From positions 25,788,745 through 25,852,744 of the forward strand of contig OY848917.1 in assembly GCA_963693285.1 (NCBI GenBank): a stretch of DNA of 64,000 nucleotides. The letters are read 5' to 3'. The notes below the pieces were generated by a model that worked only from the letters and a program-made list of their open reading frames with translations, was not told the origin of the DNA and searched no databases. This stretch comes from Xestospongia muta. Lineage: Eukaryota > Porifera > Demospongiae > Haplosclerida > Petrosiidae. Below are positions 44,124-55,300 of the stretch, in pieces. Made by a program: the position numbers and the translations under genes. Position 1 is the stretch's first letter, and each line of letters begins with the position of its first letter.

Positions 44124-44215
44124 AGTTCTTTATTCAGTTCCACTTCAAATTAGACTATACTCATGTACCTCCTGCTCCTCTTCCTTCTAAACCATCAGAT
44201 CCACCTCCAAGATAA
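22559..44215 (+). CDS. SF3A2: Splicing factor 3A subunit 2 (SF3a66 / PRP11)
   Basis: Exons 22559-22684, 24012-24083, 24184-24230, 24382-24436, 24907-24964, 42941-42990, 43222-43362, 43953-44021 and 44126-44215 join in frame to 235 residues. SF3A2 is part of the SF3A complex of the U2 snRNP, needed for branch-site recognition. Recognition is direct: MDYQHRVGSKTGGGGVAG at the N-terminus, the C2H2 finger CKLCLTIHNTEGSYLAHTQG followed by KKH, VKKFIKIGRPGYK, IDYPEIAEGVKPRHRFMSAY and EGKFWTQWN. The long Pro-rich GVHP repeat tail of vertebrate SF3A2 is absent: the protein ends at PPAPLPSKPSDPPPR, near the size of yeast Prp11. Intron 5 (24965-42940) is about 18 kb and full of transposons. The gene runs opposite to the flanking subtilases. 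Confidence 0.96.
25106..25462 (-). mobile_element. hAT-type BED zinc finger fragment
   Basis: The reading frame encodes a BED finger (WTWFVKCNGRKKAKCNLCGK, then NLREHLSAKHP) typical of the N-terminus of ZBED/hAT transposases. It ends soon after with no catalytic domain. It is a remnant in SF3A2 intron 5. Confidence 0.75.
26490..26878. mobile_element. MITE-like inverted-repeat element in SF3A2 intron 5
   Basis: Left end TATATCGGGAAAC (26490-26502) and right end GTTTCCCGATATA (26866-26878) are perfect inverted repeats of 13 bp. A second inner match (TTTTTGCGAATT against AATTCGCAAAAA) extends the foldback. No coding content and no clear target duplication. Confidence 0.5.
28801..29996 (+). mobile_element. 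PIF/Harbinger transposon remnant with inactivated DDE transposase
   Basis: The plus strand carries HARBI1-type DDE motifs in order: GAIDGSHIPI, DINVGQPGSVHDACVF and FLIGDSAYFL, then ENAYGRLKARWRRL with the final Glu. A stop interrupts GWYYVI/QGIVDHSYC near 28922, and the frame breaks again near 29065. The minus strand at 29532-29996 encodes a Pro-rich then coiled-coil protein (KMMELEEKRLQLEEKVLERE), resembling the C-terminal part of the second, Myb-like Harbinger protein. It lies in SF3A2 intron 5 and is not functional. Confidence 0.75.
30168..30207. repeat. Perfect hairpin, 17-bp arms and 6-nt loop
   Basis: CTAGAAAGTACTTATGC, TGATAT, then GCATAAGTACTTTCTAG. The plus-strand sequence before it is pyrimidine-rich with a repeated CTTTTTATCTTTAACTTTCC-like unit. 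It may be a transposon end. Confidence 0.75.
30537..31966 (-). mobile_element. Ty1/copia retrotransposon, deletion derivative lacking reverse transcriptase
   Basis: In minus-strand order: a gag zinc knuckle (CFDCGEEGHFRRSS, where the last Cys of CCHC is Ser), the protease active site WLVDSGASSHIT, the GAG-pre-integrase motif LWHQRLGHVN, an integrase core with HSDVCGP, RTDNGGE and PEQNGVAE (D, D, E), and directly afterwards an RNase-H terminus (HARTKHIDIRYHYVHE, PTSDMIADILTKPLNKG). The frame changes at the join near 30727. Reverse transcriptase and the front of RNase H are deleted. No LTRs were recognised. Confidence 0.85.
32040..32480 (-). mobile_element. Remnant of an unclassified DDE transposon family
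   Basis: The minus strand reads FLPKFHPELNPI and NIKNYFRKVKHYMIAYIEE in broken frames, homologous to the better-kept copy at 38656-39180. It is a decayed copy inside SF3A2 intron 5. Confidence 0.5.
32792..34258. mobile_element. PIF/Harbinger element with TIRs and TTA target duplication
   Basis: Both ends share CGATTCACACTGGAGTT with AGGC or AGAT outside, and TTA flanks both sides (32789-32791 and 34259-34261), the duplication expected of Harbinger elements. The plus strand at 32910-33180 has a transposase N-terminus (HTSFYKYFHMSPMKFDGLL). The minus strand encodes an accessory MADF protein: 33917-34117 (MAKFDEELIIAVKDYQCLYN) and a BESS-like end at 33137-33460 (EFSFGRMVLLTLKRFHPQQK). The DDE catalytic core is missing, so the copy is non-autonomous. 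Confidence 0.82.
34262..35357. other. Unassigned part of SF3A2 intron 5
   Basis: No protein, RNA or delimited element is recognised. A poly-C run of about 14 bases lies at 35205-35219. Confidence 0.5.
35358..35991 (-). mobile_element. piggyBac transposase C-terminal fragment
   Basis: The minus strand reads VHQYNGGMGGVDIADQYMIY, then RKSIKWYRRVVWRLL, followed with frame breaks by a Cys-rich tail (KCKVHLCVGDCFMKFH). Both are hallmarks of the piggyBac C-terminus. Frame breaks show decay. Confidence 0.8.
36147..36335 (-). mobile_element. hAT C-terminal dimerisation fragment
   Basis: YPTLARLASIYLAIPASSAP then VERIFSISGKIF is the hAT family dimerisation motif. It lies between two piggyBac fragments, which suggests nested insertion. 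Confidence 0.75.
36792..37100 (-). mobile_element. piggyBac transposase catalytic fragment
   Basis: NKPTKWGVKVFIVCDAETGY, then NFEVYTGTRD and GHCVFMDNF, match the DDE region of piggyBac/PGBD proteins. The frame stops right after the third motif. Confidence 0.8.
37297..37626 (-). mobile_element. hAT-like transposase middle fragment
   Basis: MSVFNLALLP, SYGNKELKVLANFYGNGASV and EWKLLRRAM resemble the region before the C-terminal domain of ZNF862-like hAT proteins. The adjoining parts are absent. Confidence 0.5.
37643..38318 (-). mobile_element. piggyBac transposase N-terminal/catalytic fragment
   Basis: Two overlapping frames read YDTLYKIRPFLDLINNSFKA, SISVDESIIGFKAWLSWVQY, then HVYVHNYYTSALFLDLM and GTVRNDRRGL, the core of piggyBac (DDE_Tnp_1_7). 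The frame shifts near 38045, so this is a broken copy. Confidence 0.8.
38656..39180 (-). mobile_element. Unclassified DDE transposase-like remnant
   Basis: Two frames encode GGKQAFMRDTIWDVKPQRMV, GIPKGLIQVLKE, then LPKFHCELNPIE and NIKNYFRKARQYMFGYIEGL. The LPKFHCELNPIE block is typical of a DDE endonuclease family common in invertebrate genomes. I cannot place the superfamily. Confidence 0.55.
40694..42737 (-). mobile_element. hAT (ZBED-type) transposon with 8-bp target duplication
   Basis: TIRs TAGTGTTTCAACAATATA (left) and TATATTGTTGAAACACTA (right) are flanked by CTAGCAGG at 40686-40693 and 42738-42745, the 8-bp duplication of hAT elements. The minus strand encodes a BED finger (VICHHCNKAMPYKNNTTNLY, then HLDHHH), the RNase-H-like core (VTADLWTSKYQCRGYITLMC, VGTSTDNASNIMKAV, CVGHTLNLAV, DCVTRWGSTY) and a hAT dimerisation domain at 40835-41152 (CIPATSVPSERVFSVAGNII). 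The frame breaks near 41397 and again at the NPRFK site, so the transposase is dead. The intact target duplication suggests recent arrival. Confidence 0.9.
44060..44122. repeat. TC microsatellite forming the polypyrimidine tract of the last SF3A2 intron
   Basis: About 60 bp of CT repeat ends 1-3 nt before the AG acceptor at 44124-44125. It therefore serves as the pyrimidine tract. Confidence 0.92.
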
Positions 44216-44680
44216 TAATGCTTCATATTATTCATTAATTATTGTATATTAATTATTATTGAAGCATTAATTTTTGTTGTTGTTTAAAAAGAACACACCA
44301 GTAAATATGAAAGTAGTTGGAGTGACATTCAATTCAAATACTGAATGGACGGTGGCTATAAAAGATATATGCATGCACAAAGTATAGTAGCAGTAATTGT
44401 GGAAAATTCTAATGCAATTATATTAGACATTCTATCCTCTCATTGTCTGTGTTAGCATGTTCGTGTAAAAGCGACTACAATTGCGTTTTGGAAGAAAAAG
44501 ATTCCACAACTCTAGTACATCATTGCTTCTGTTGAAGTGTCATGTTCATGTAATTGAAGTATACTGTGTTGGAGCTGAAATAAATATTTTTTGCACTATC
44601 TAGGGCAGAAAGTAGTATTGCTATCAAAGGATTGCAGATGTCTTTTTAATAGCTAGTTTCAGCAAACGTAACTATAATAC

Positions 44681-45179
44681 AAGTAGTTAAATGTTTTTTA
44701 GATGTTCTTGTTTATAGTCATACGGTCAGTATCAGTCCTTAATTATCTGTATATATCTGTACCTGTGTACTAATTGTAATTGATAGTCATGAATAAAGGA
44801 AGTTTGATCACTGCCCTGATTTAGCATATAAAGGGTTCCCCATCAAGAAAATCCATTCTGAAAGCTCTGGCATATTGCCTTTCTTACAATATCTCCATAT
44901 AAATGTAGTAACATCTCCACAAAAAGTATCAGTATGTCTCACTGCATGTAGCTCTCACAGCAACAGTACCATCTCATCCCTACTACTACTATGAAATGTG
45001 ATATTATAGCCAAGTAGATGATTAAAAATAAGGAATAGCAATCAAACACACTAAGTTATAATTTTAAGAGCATTTAATACTAAAAGACACAAATCATTTC
45101 CAGAATTAGAAAAGTGCAGAAATAATAGAATAATAAAATATAACAAAACAAGAACATCTAAAAAAACATTTAACTACTT
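44681..45179. mobile_element. Inverted-repeat element, MITE-like, between the 3' ends of SF3A2 and subtilase C
   Basis: AAGTAGTTAAATGTTTTTTA at 44681-44700, continuing GATGTTCTTG, is matched in reverse complement at 45146-45179 with one indel. The arms are about 33 bp and the span about 500 bp. AATAC-like bases flank both ends but the duplication is not clean. No coding content. Confidence 0.5.
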
Positions 45180-45259
45180 AAATACTAAGACACTGTCACT
45201 AATTATTTTCCTGTCGAAAGTTCAGATTAGCTGTTTTGTCACACAAACTTTGATGTAAA

Positions 45260-46640
45260 TCAAGGTCCTGTATAAAATAGTGTTTACATAAGAAGAAAAG
45301 TACACAAAACACTAATATATACTATTTGTTAAGGTTTAATGATACATAGACAAGAGAACAATACAAGGATAACATGTATAGTTATATTATTTAATTAAAA
45401 AGAACTATTAGAAATTAAAATATGTACATAGACACTGCAATTAGAAACTATTCAATGAATGGCTTGATATGTTTGATATAGTTTATTTGTTTGAAATTAA
45501 CTGTTACTAATTTATTTTATGAGCTTCTGACTTTGTCTTACTTACCGAATGTATCAGATGGAGTAGGTGAAACTGTTAGAGAGATAGAAAAGCCTGGATG
45601 ACAGCCAATGTCATCTATATCACTACAACAATCATTCCAAATGTGACACTTTTGATCACAAAAGCATGCATTATGCCAACAACTTAGTGGATCGGATGAT
45701 ACACAACATCCAGAATAATTAAGATTGAGTGCCAAACATGAGCCTAAAATATTAATATAAATATGAATAACAAAGTGTAGTTTGTATTATTACCTTGAGT
45801 GAATCTTGGTGTAGGTGTAACTATAATACTACTTAAAGATGGAGTGATAGCAGATGAATAACTTGACGGACGTGGTGTAGTATTAGTTAGAGGGGGTAAA
45901 GTTTTGATTGTTGTGTCTATATATAAAAATGGTAATAAAATTAATAATTATTATATTATGTAACATCACATCAATAATTACATAACTGCATATAGCACTA
46001 TTTCATAATAAAGATGTAATTAAGTAAGAATTAGCAACAGTTCACAAAACTAAACACGACTAGCATAACATAAAATCTTAAAACCAATTGCAACTTAACA
46101 TACACTAAAATGCATATACCAATTAACTATTGTTATACAAGAATTCTAAATTTTGATTTTAATTTTTATAAAATTTTTAGTTTATGTTGATTTTTTATTG
46201 TTGTTTTTGGAAATGATTGATATAACTTTACATGCTTATAAGATAGAGTTTAATGTACTTAAAATTTGTATAATATGTGACCATAAATGTGAAAATGATA
46301 CTTAACATGCAAAGGAATTTTGAACAAACACTTTTGTAGAAACAATTTGTACGGGTCCATTTTGAGCAGGAAGTCAATGTAATTTGGTAATCATAAAGTA
46401 TTATTTAGTGTCCTATGATATACAAGTGTACTAAAATATTATTATAATACATGTGTATATGGGACACTAAATAAGCTGATGAGACTTGTATAATACTTTC
46501 AGTGTATTTCTCACCTATATTATAATATAGCATTTAGAAGCTTTAGTGTTGGTATTTGTTAATACATTTTAACAATGTATTAACTCATTCTGCAAGGCAT
46601 AGTTAAATGAGAATTATATGTAATCATTATAATATCAGAT

Positions 46641-46674
<34 letters not shown>

Positions 46675-49600
46675 GACATGAAATATAGTTTTGTATTAAT
46701 ATTGATGTGATACTTATGTGATATATAGATAGATACAATAATTCATTAAAGCTGTAAACACTTTTAAAGAATATTATTTAGAAAAATAAAATGATGAAGC
46801 AGATCCAATGACAAGATCTTAGCCATATAGAAGCATCGAATTTTGAATCTATTTACCTCAATTTAGCTTCTTTAAAAGAATAGATGTGTTAATTGTTATT
46901 TATATAATGGCAAATATCTATTATCTAGTTTGTTAGATGAATTTTACATTACAACTCATTCATAAGAGAAAAATAACGTGTGCCATCCTCCTTTTCAAAT
47001 AGAGTGGTACATTGCCTACTTATCAAACTGTTGGTTTAAAGAGAATACAATAGCTGAGTATGGGCAGAATGTCATTCTAAATGTGGTATACATATCACAG
47101 TTCAAAGGTCTATATACTGTTTTGATTGCTATAGTACTATGGATTTGACACGTTACAAATGACTTCTAAAAAAGGACATGTGTGTAGTGTGATGAGCTGT
47201 CTATAGTATAATCACAAATAGTGATAGCCCTTAGGTGCAGGCCCTTACTGGTTCCATAAAACACTTTTGTCTGACTATAAGATATATAAAAATTAATTAT
47301 CAAAAGACAATCAATCTGTCACTTACATGCACACATGCATATGAAATGACCACATCAAGATTCAAGACATTAACTGTAAAGGGAGTGTCAGAAATGGCAA
47401 ACCCATTCAGTGATTGGTAAACACCAATGGAATAAAAATAGTAAGTCAGAATTATATCCTTTATTGCAGCCTTCTAAAATTATGAGTAAGAATATGTCAA
47501 TACAACATCATATCAAAAAATATTTTTGCTTTTATAAGGAGAGGTTTCTTATTAAAAAATGAAGGGACAACTTCTGTTGAAGGCATACATAGATTTATGT
47601 ACAAACAAAGTATTGTCTATCATTGATGCTACAATTAAACATTTACTTAAAAAGGCACAAAAACTGATTATAAAATATCTGTTAGAATTCATGAAATATA
47701 TAAAGATGCATTGTTATCAAAATTATCTTTGATAGAATATAATGGAAATGAACAACAGTGTAAAACATTTGATATATTAAAAAGCTTCACATATAAATAT
47801 AGGAGCCAGTATTATTAATGGCTTCCACAATTATATTGCCATACATTCTATGGTAGGCTTTTTCCACTACCTTTACATGTAGTAAATATAAATATACATT
47901 CACGAGTTGTATTTATCAAAGTTCAATGGACATAGTCAGTGTCGTTTTTAGGTTATTTTGAAGTAGCTTTTTGAGGCGAATTATATTATTAAGAAGTTAC
48001 AAGTTGGTAGCTTTGTTACGTCAACAGCATATAAAAAATCAAAGTCTTAGAATAACTAGTATCAGTCACACCTTATGTTGTGGAATGATAATTAAATTGA
48101 TTAGTTCTCATCTATATAAACAGTTAAAGTTTGCAGTTTTATCTATTTAGTCACTCATTTAAATCTCATACAACAATACAATAAGACAATTTGAAATGTA
48201 TATAACCATATAAAAATATACTATGTGGTCAATAACAATTTTACAATTGTTTGGCATGTAAAGGTATGTATAGAAAAATGACATTACCCTTTATAGTAAT
48301 ATTTTTGTGTACATTTATTATAACTTTGTAATAGTTAGAGAAACTTACTTGTAATGTGTAAAAGACAGTTAGGTGTTCTATCTCGTAAAGTATAGGGTAA
48401 ATCATTATAACGTAGAACATTTTTCAAGCAGTCTTCTGTTAATTTTTGCTTAATCTGAGATGGTATCAGACGTGGTTGTTTCTGTAAGTATAATGCTATT
48501 GCACCACTAACTAAAGGAGTAGACATTGATGTTCCTGATAGAGTCCTGACACATGTACATTTACTACAGCTATAATCAGCTGCCATGATATTGAGGCCAG
48601 GAGCAAATATACTGACACAAGGCCCTCCATTTGTATTATAATACACATTATCTCCTGAGGCAGAGCCAGCAACAGTTATAACTCCTGGTGCACTAGCAGG
48701 ACTATAATCACAAGCATCATCTCTATCGTTGCCAGTAGCTGCAACAATTGGTATTCCCTTATTAATGATGTTGCTTGACACATTGTTTGCTGCAGTAGAG
48801 TATGGACCACTCAATGATAGTGAGATAATAGCTGGATGACTAGGGTTGTTGTTACTGATGATATTTCCTGCAGCAAAATTTAATCCATCTATAACAATAC
48901 TCCATGGTGTTAAAGTGCTAGTAGCACATCCTAATACACGAACACTGTAACAGTTAGCTTTTTTAGCTACTCCATAGTGTTTTCCACAAGCAAGACTTGC
49001 TACATGAGTTCCATGTCCATGACAATCTCGTCCTTTTTGGTCAGTTCCATAGTAGTTGTCAACTGGATCATATCCAGCATATATGGCTCTATTACCATCA
49101 AATTCACAGTGATCATAAATAATGCCTATATAGAAATAATTTAATAGCACACATTGAAAGCCATCACAGTTAACCCTATACGCTTTCATTACCTGTGTCA
49201 AGAATGTAAATGTCAACACCATATCCATCTCCTCCAGGTTCAAATATACCATCTAATGCTGGACTGACTTGATCAATACGATCCAGTGCCCATGAAAGTG
49301 AAGCTTCAGCAAATGTCTCTTCTTCAACAAACTCAACATTGTCAAGATCTATTATCTGAATAACAGTAGCATAATAACAGTAATATATATCAATTTAATG
49401 AGTTCATAGACCACAAATGTTCAGTATAAGTGTTAATTCGTGTAGGTTTATATTGGAAAGCATCAAACCTGAGAGCCTATTAGATTGTTCCCTCTTTATA
49501 AATATGGCATGAAAAGTGGTAGGTTAATAGAAATCATAATTTTTGTTTTGTCATTGTAATGTTGATGGTTCCACAAGTATATATAAATGTGCCTGTGCAA

Positions 49601-50159
49601 TACATTCAGTAAAAAAATCTTGCTCAGTGGCCTCATATTCTTTTATGGAGTTATAGGAGCATATTATGAAACAATGCAACAATTCATGGTACATTGGTGA
49701 ATATTTGTTACTTTAACCTACCAACTCCAGAATTCTAAAAGATACCATCCTCAAATTATATGTGATATATTTTACAAATCTTGATGACAGGTTCATATAA
49801 CACGTATAGTCCTTTAAACCACTATAACACACAATGGCATTCAGCCACACACATTTAATAGATATACATTTAAGGCTAACCTCATGTGCTTGATTTAGTG
49901 ATAGCTTTGTGACAACCATTTTAATGAATGGACCCTCTATTTTGTAGATTTGTGTGCTCGAGGACTTCGTTTGAATTATTTCTGCAATGGCTTCAAATCT
50001 TTCATGACTGGTATCGGGTGCCATTACAACCATAAACTGACCTGTTGTCTCTATTCCATGAACTGGACGAATAACTCGACGTGTTTGTACCACACCTGAA
50101 AATACAAGAACAACTAAAATCAGAACTTGATTTTGTCTTATGTTTGTATGAAACTGCAT
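45260..50159 (-). CDS. Subtilase C: signal peptide, I9, S8, Ser/Thr linker, one SMB domain
   Basis: Exons 49881-50159, 49193-49355, 48349-49125, 45794-45916, 45546-45743 and perhaps 45260-45267 (Gly-Pro-stop). They join to about 515 codons. Signal peptide near NQVLILVVLVFSG; propeptide QFMVVMAPDTSHERFE; catalytic Asp in YILDTG, His in HGHGTHVAS, Asn in AATGND, Ser in GTSMSTP. The S8 exon ends at CLLHIT and a GTAAGT donor in phase 1. It then meets a Ser/Thr exon ending PTPRFTQ and an SMB exon (CFCDQKCHIWNDCCSD). The last tiny exon is the weakest part. The product should be a secreted protease with a C-terminal Cys-rich module. The gene converges on SF3A2. Confidence 0.82.
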
Positions 50160-50223
50160 ATTTAGAATCACGATACACTGTGTTATCTTGGACAATCTCT
50201 ACTTTCTAAGGTGAACCACACCT
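50160..50223 (-). promoter_or_regulatory. Promoter module of subtilase C
   Basis: ACACAGTGTATCGTGATTCT precedes the ATG, and AGGTGTGGTT (reverse complement of 50214-50223) matches the CCACGCC box of the paralogues with one change. No TATA box is seen. Confidence 0.4.
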
Positions 50224-50297
50224 ACTAATTCGAAAAATGATGCAGTAATTTCATATGTATGTGTGGGTAAGTATGTATGTATGTATATACGTATGTA

Positions 50298-50342
<45 letters not shown>

Positions 50343-52347
50343 CACACTCTAATCTTTGTTGTTATAATTTCTGTTCAACTGTGTACTGGGAAGTCAGTAT
50401 CTTTCAAAACAATTAATTTACAACAATTTATTTTCAGCTGTAATTATGTTTTTCGTGTGTGTGCAGAAAGATAATACATTCATTGTACAACTGTGTTCAG
50501 TAATAACAAAAACAAAATATCAAAAGCCTATCCCTAGGCCTGTACTTAATTTTTATTCACTTTTCTTATCATGGTGTAGTTGTAACCACAATAGATTATG
50601 ACACCATCATTAGTAGATCTCTTGACCTAGCCTTTAAAACAATAAGAAATTAAAGCTGGAGATAGTATCATATGCTACTATTTTCAGTAAATGTGTGGTT
50701 ACTTATTAATTATTATTTATTAATTGGACCAAAGCAGTTATAGAAGTGGTCTGAATTTTAGAACGCTTCTTTTCCTTTTGAGGTAGTATTAGAAAATCAT
50801 TCCCAGAACTCTTCACCTATTCATGTATCTAGCCACTCTATGATTCAGCTTTGTATTTTATCAATGGTCTAAAATTATTGCGAACATGTGTGGCTCAAAA
50901 ATAATTTAATCATGAAAATAATTAACCTGAGAATTCTGACCCATTTGGTCCTACTTTTTAAAAGCACTAACTAGTAAGCAGTTTGCCCACAATATTGAGC
51001 TGTTTCATATCTGTGCCACTAACATGCTGAAAGTAAAATTTAAAGAATCATCCATTTCTGTTTAGAAATTTGTTTGCAAGCTTAAAGAGAAAAGTAAATC
51101 TGTCCCTTGTTTATAAAAAACAAGTTTACAGACTATACTGAGTAGCATTAAGACTTAAGTAATACCGTCTATTCATCCTAACTGGACTAAATTGTTCACT
51201 TAACTGTGCTACAGATCTGATTTTGTAGTTTACTAATAGTGTTTCCACATGACTTTGCACTACCTTTTTTAAGTAAAATGATACATTTTAAAGATTGGCC
51301 ACTATGTTACTGTGTTTTAACCCTCAATCGTCATGGTAGTAATTAAATAATATATATATCATCGCCTTTTCACTAAAATTGGTTGAGTTATAAATATTCT
51401 ACTCTTATATCTCTTAGGGCAAAAAGCTTGATGGTTTTGACAACCTTTAATATACAGAAAACTATTCAAATATTGGTTGTTTCAAGCTTTTATCTCATTC
51501 CCATTCTTACTCATGCATTGAAGCTTAAGAGTTGTTAACAAGTGTTTTTTATGTTACCATACTATTATATTCAGTGTTATGTGCATACGTTTTGATACTA
51601 AGTCTTCACTAGCTCTAAATGTATTGTCTTCAGTATTTTTCTGTAAAGGTAATTATTATATTTATAGTTCTATGTTTATTGAGGACAAGTTTTTGTCACA
51701 CATATAGATCAATGAATTGTGATATTTTATATAACATATTATGAGATTCATACTAACAGATAGATTATTAGAGAAATTATAAATTAGGTATAAAAGAGAT
51801 ATGGCTAATTAATTACCTTGTTATCATTTGAGCACATTTTCAAGTTATGATGTACTTTTTACTATTTGCTGAAGTAGACAGTGTTCTCTTTCTAGATACA
51901 CACTTGTATAGGCATCCTTATCATGAATTAACAATATTAATAAAACAATAGTTTGCAACACCTTATGAATAATCAAATATGCTTAAAATTTATGCATTTG
52001 CTACTAATGTTTTTTGCATTTCATTTTCTGGTGAAATAGTAATTAAATTAAATTCTTCATTTTGCTATGCTATTGCTGTGATTTTGGATCAAAATAGCAT
52101 TTCTAATAACAAGTTATCAAACTAAACACAGTAATAATAATTACATAGAAAAAAATATAACAGCAATACTATTGCTGCTTAAGCAAATTATGTTATCAAA
52201 ATGACCACATAAAAGTTTGTTATCAAAAACATGAAAAAAATCTAGCTTAAAAAATCTAAATTTTTACTAAAATCCACACACATTCTATTTAATTATTAAG
52301 TGCAGTCACACATAGTACTAGTAATGAAGTAGCAAGGAGAGACCTCA
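50224..52347. other. Intergenic stretch upstream of subtilase C and downstream of subtilase D
   Basis: A TA microsatellite lies at about 50299-50338. Parts from about 51060 onward are homologous to 59.9-60.3 kb. No coding exon or RNA gene is recognised. Confidence 0.55.
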
Positions 52348-55300
52348 TTAATTATCCTCTTTTATAATTGTTATAGGATCAGTGTCTGTGTAGCTAATGA
52401 AGATATAGCAATAAATAAATTACATTTTATATAAAAGATAATTCAATAAGTACATATACAAACTATTTCATATATTGATGGACTATATGTGACTAACATA
52501 ATATGGGAACATGCTTGAGATTGTCAAGAATGTGTGACTAATGTATTGAAGTGTTATGCTATCAAAGTGACCAGCACTCTTTGAAGTTCACATTTATCCT
52601 TTTCTAATCCACTACAAATAATTAAATAGACACTAAAAATTGTGAATACATTACTGTGCCATTTGTATTTCATTTTCTGGTGAACACTAATGTATTGTAT
52701 AAGCTATTGATTTTCTTACCATTTGGAGCAGCAACCAATATCAGCTATATCATTACAACAGTCATTATATTTGTGACAGCTTTCATCACAGTAGCATCCA
52801 TTATTGTAACATTGTGATGACAAGGACCATTTACAACATCCAGAATAGCTGAGTTTAAGTGCTGAACATGAACCTAAAATAAAAACATGAACAACTTGAT
52901 TAACTTATAGTTATCAACTATCTTTACTAATAGCTGGTATTAGGTGAAGTAAGTAAAAGGTATTGTTGTTGTTAAAAGGTGAAGGTTTGATTATTGTGCA
53001 TATATAAGAATGATAAAAAATGATGATTGTTATATCATGCAATGGATAATTATCATATCAGTAATTCATAATTCATAATTTTATTTACTTGTGAACACTG
53101 GTGTATTGTATGAGCTGTTGATTTCCCTTACCAAGTGTAACAGTTGGTGAAGGTAAGGAAGAAGGTATAGGATGACAACCAATATCAGCTACATCACTAC
53201 AACAATCGTTCCATTTGTGACAGTGTTGATCACAAAAGCATCCATTATTTGAACAACTTTTTAAGAGAGACCTTACACAACATCCAGAATAGCTGAGATT
53301 AAGTGCCAGACATGAACCTAAAATTAACATATGAACAACTTCATTTAATTAGTAGTGTTCATTTACCTTGAGGGACAGGAGGTGTAGGTAAAGGTTTGAT
53401 TGTTGGGTCTATAGGAGTTTTCATTGTTGAGTCTATATAAGAATAGTAATAAAAGAGAAGACTATTATATCGTGCAAGGCATAATCATCATATCAGTCAT
53501 TGCAAGTTATTATTACTTCATACATGAACTATGGTTTAGTACGTATGAAATAAGGAATTTTACTAAATTCTCCTCATTTGTCGACTTGGTTGGCCAACAC
53601 AATCATTATTTTATAATACCATAATATACTTACAGTTAGGTATTGAATAAAATATTAGTTGTAACATATATAACAGTAACAAATATTAAATATAGTTTAA
53701 GCCAGGATATCTTGCTGACTAACATTGCTTGAGGAAATTTGTTTGGCTGTGTGTATACAATTACTGTTGTTATAAATTTGTTTTCACAGATATTGCAGCT
53801 ATAACAGTGAATTTATAGTTTTTTTTTTTTTGGAGTAAATACAATTAAGATTAAAAATAAATAAACATCATAATAGACTGGTTACAACTGATTCATGGTC
53901 ACTTCCCTTAAAATGCATGTTTCCCCAAAAACATACACTGTTTTAATTATTACTTACTATGGAACTTCACAGTGTGCATACTTAAACATACAATTTCTTA
54001 AAAAGGAATTGTGTGTAGCATGTACTATAAATTCTATCATAGTGATATTACACACCTGCAATGACACAGCAAGTTTACAAAATGACAATCTTATCACACA
54101 ACACCATCCATAAAAAAATTTGCTTTCACAGTGAGCCAGAATGCAAACTTGAAATAAACTCAGTAGGTTACTCTCAATTAGTGTATTTTAGAGATAACAG
54201 CATTGTGATGTTTACCATGTTATAATATATAATATATGAAATATGGATTCAAACTAACATGACTTGGCTACATCTCTGGTGAGGTACTACAATCTACACT
54301 ACAGTGTTTTCATTAAAATAGGATTTGCTAATCATAGTTGTTCAAATCAAGAAAGCCAGATTCTTTTTATTTAAGTTTATGACACTTTGATAAGTTTACT
54401 ATATCCAAAACGTTTTTACAATCATCATCATTAAATATATGTGGAAGAAAAATGCACTTATATCATTACCTCCTCCTCATAAATAAAAGCTTCTGTGAAG
54501 ATCTTTATTTATTCACTATATATCACATGATTGTTTGTCACTATACTATTTTAATGGTTAGATTTAATACAACTTTGACACTCACTAATGACTTCTAAAA
54601 AAGGAAATAGGGAGTGCTGTCTAATAACAATAAAAATAGTGACAGCTCTTACACTGATACACACAGAATAATGCAGCATCTTAAAAACACTTTTGTCTAA
54701 CTACTGAGATGTTAAACAGAATCTTAATAGCTCTGATAATTAACTATATGACTGTCAAGTATCTATCAGTATATTGTATTTATAAGTAATGAAACCAGTA
54801 TAATCTTATAATGACGTGCAACATACAAAGTATAGACATTATTATCATGACTCTACTAAGTTATTGAGTTTTGTAATAGTTCTATAACATTCTTCATTAA
54901 GACTACACTTAATTTGAAAGGATAACAAAGGACTTACTATTCCCAGTTACATTTTGTAGGATTTTATAGAATATGTACAATTGTTTTGTGGTTTTTAGCT
55001 TGTATTGAAAAGAAATATACATTTCCTTTTTTGCATTTATTCATATTTATCAATGTAATTTTTAAAAAAATATATTCTGTTTTAATGAATATGTAGTCAA
55101 ACTATTTATTTATTTGTAAGTCAATTATCAGCCAATGTATTAATGTGAAATATGCACATAACTAGATTATAGTTGTGAAATCATTTTAAGAGTATTTTAG
55201 AAGGAAACTTTACTGTGAAACACAACTTATAATTGGTAGAAACTACATTAGGTACGTCAGCAGAAAGTGAAAAATTCAAAGTTCTTAATAACTAATATTC

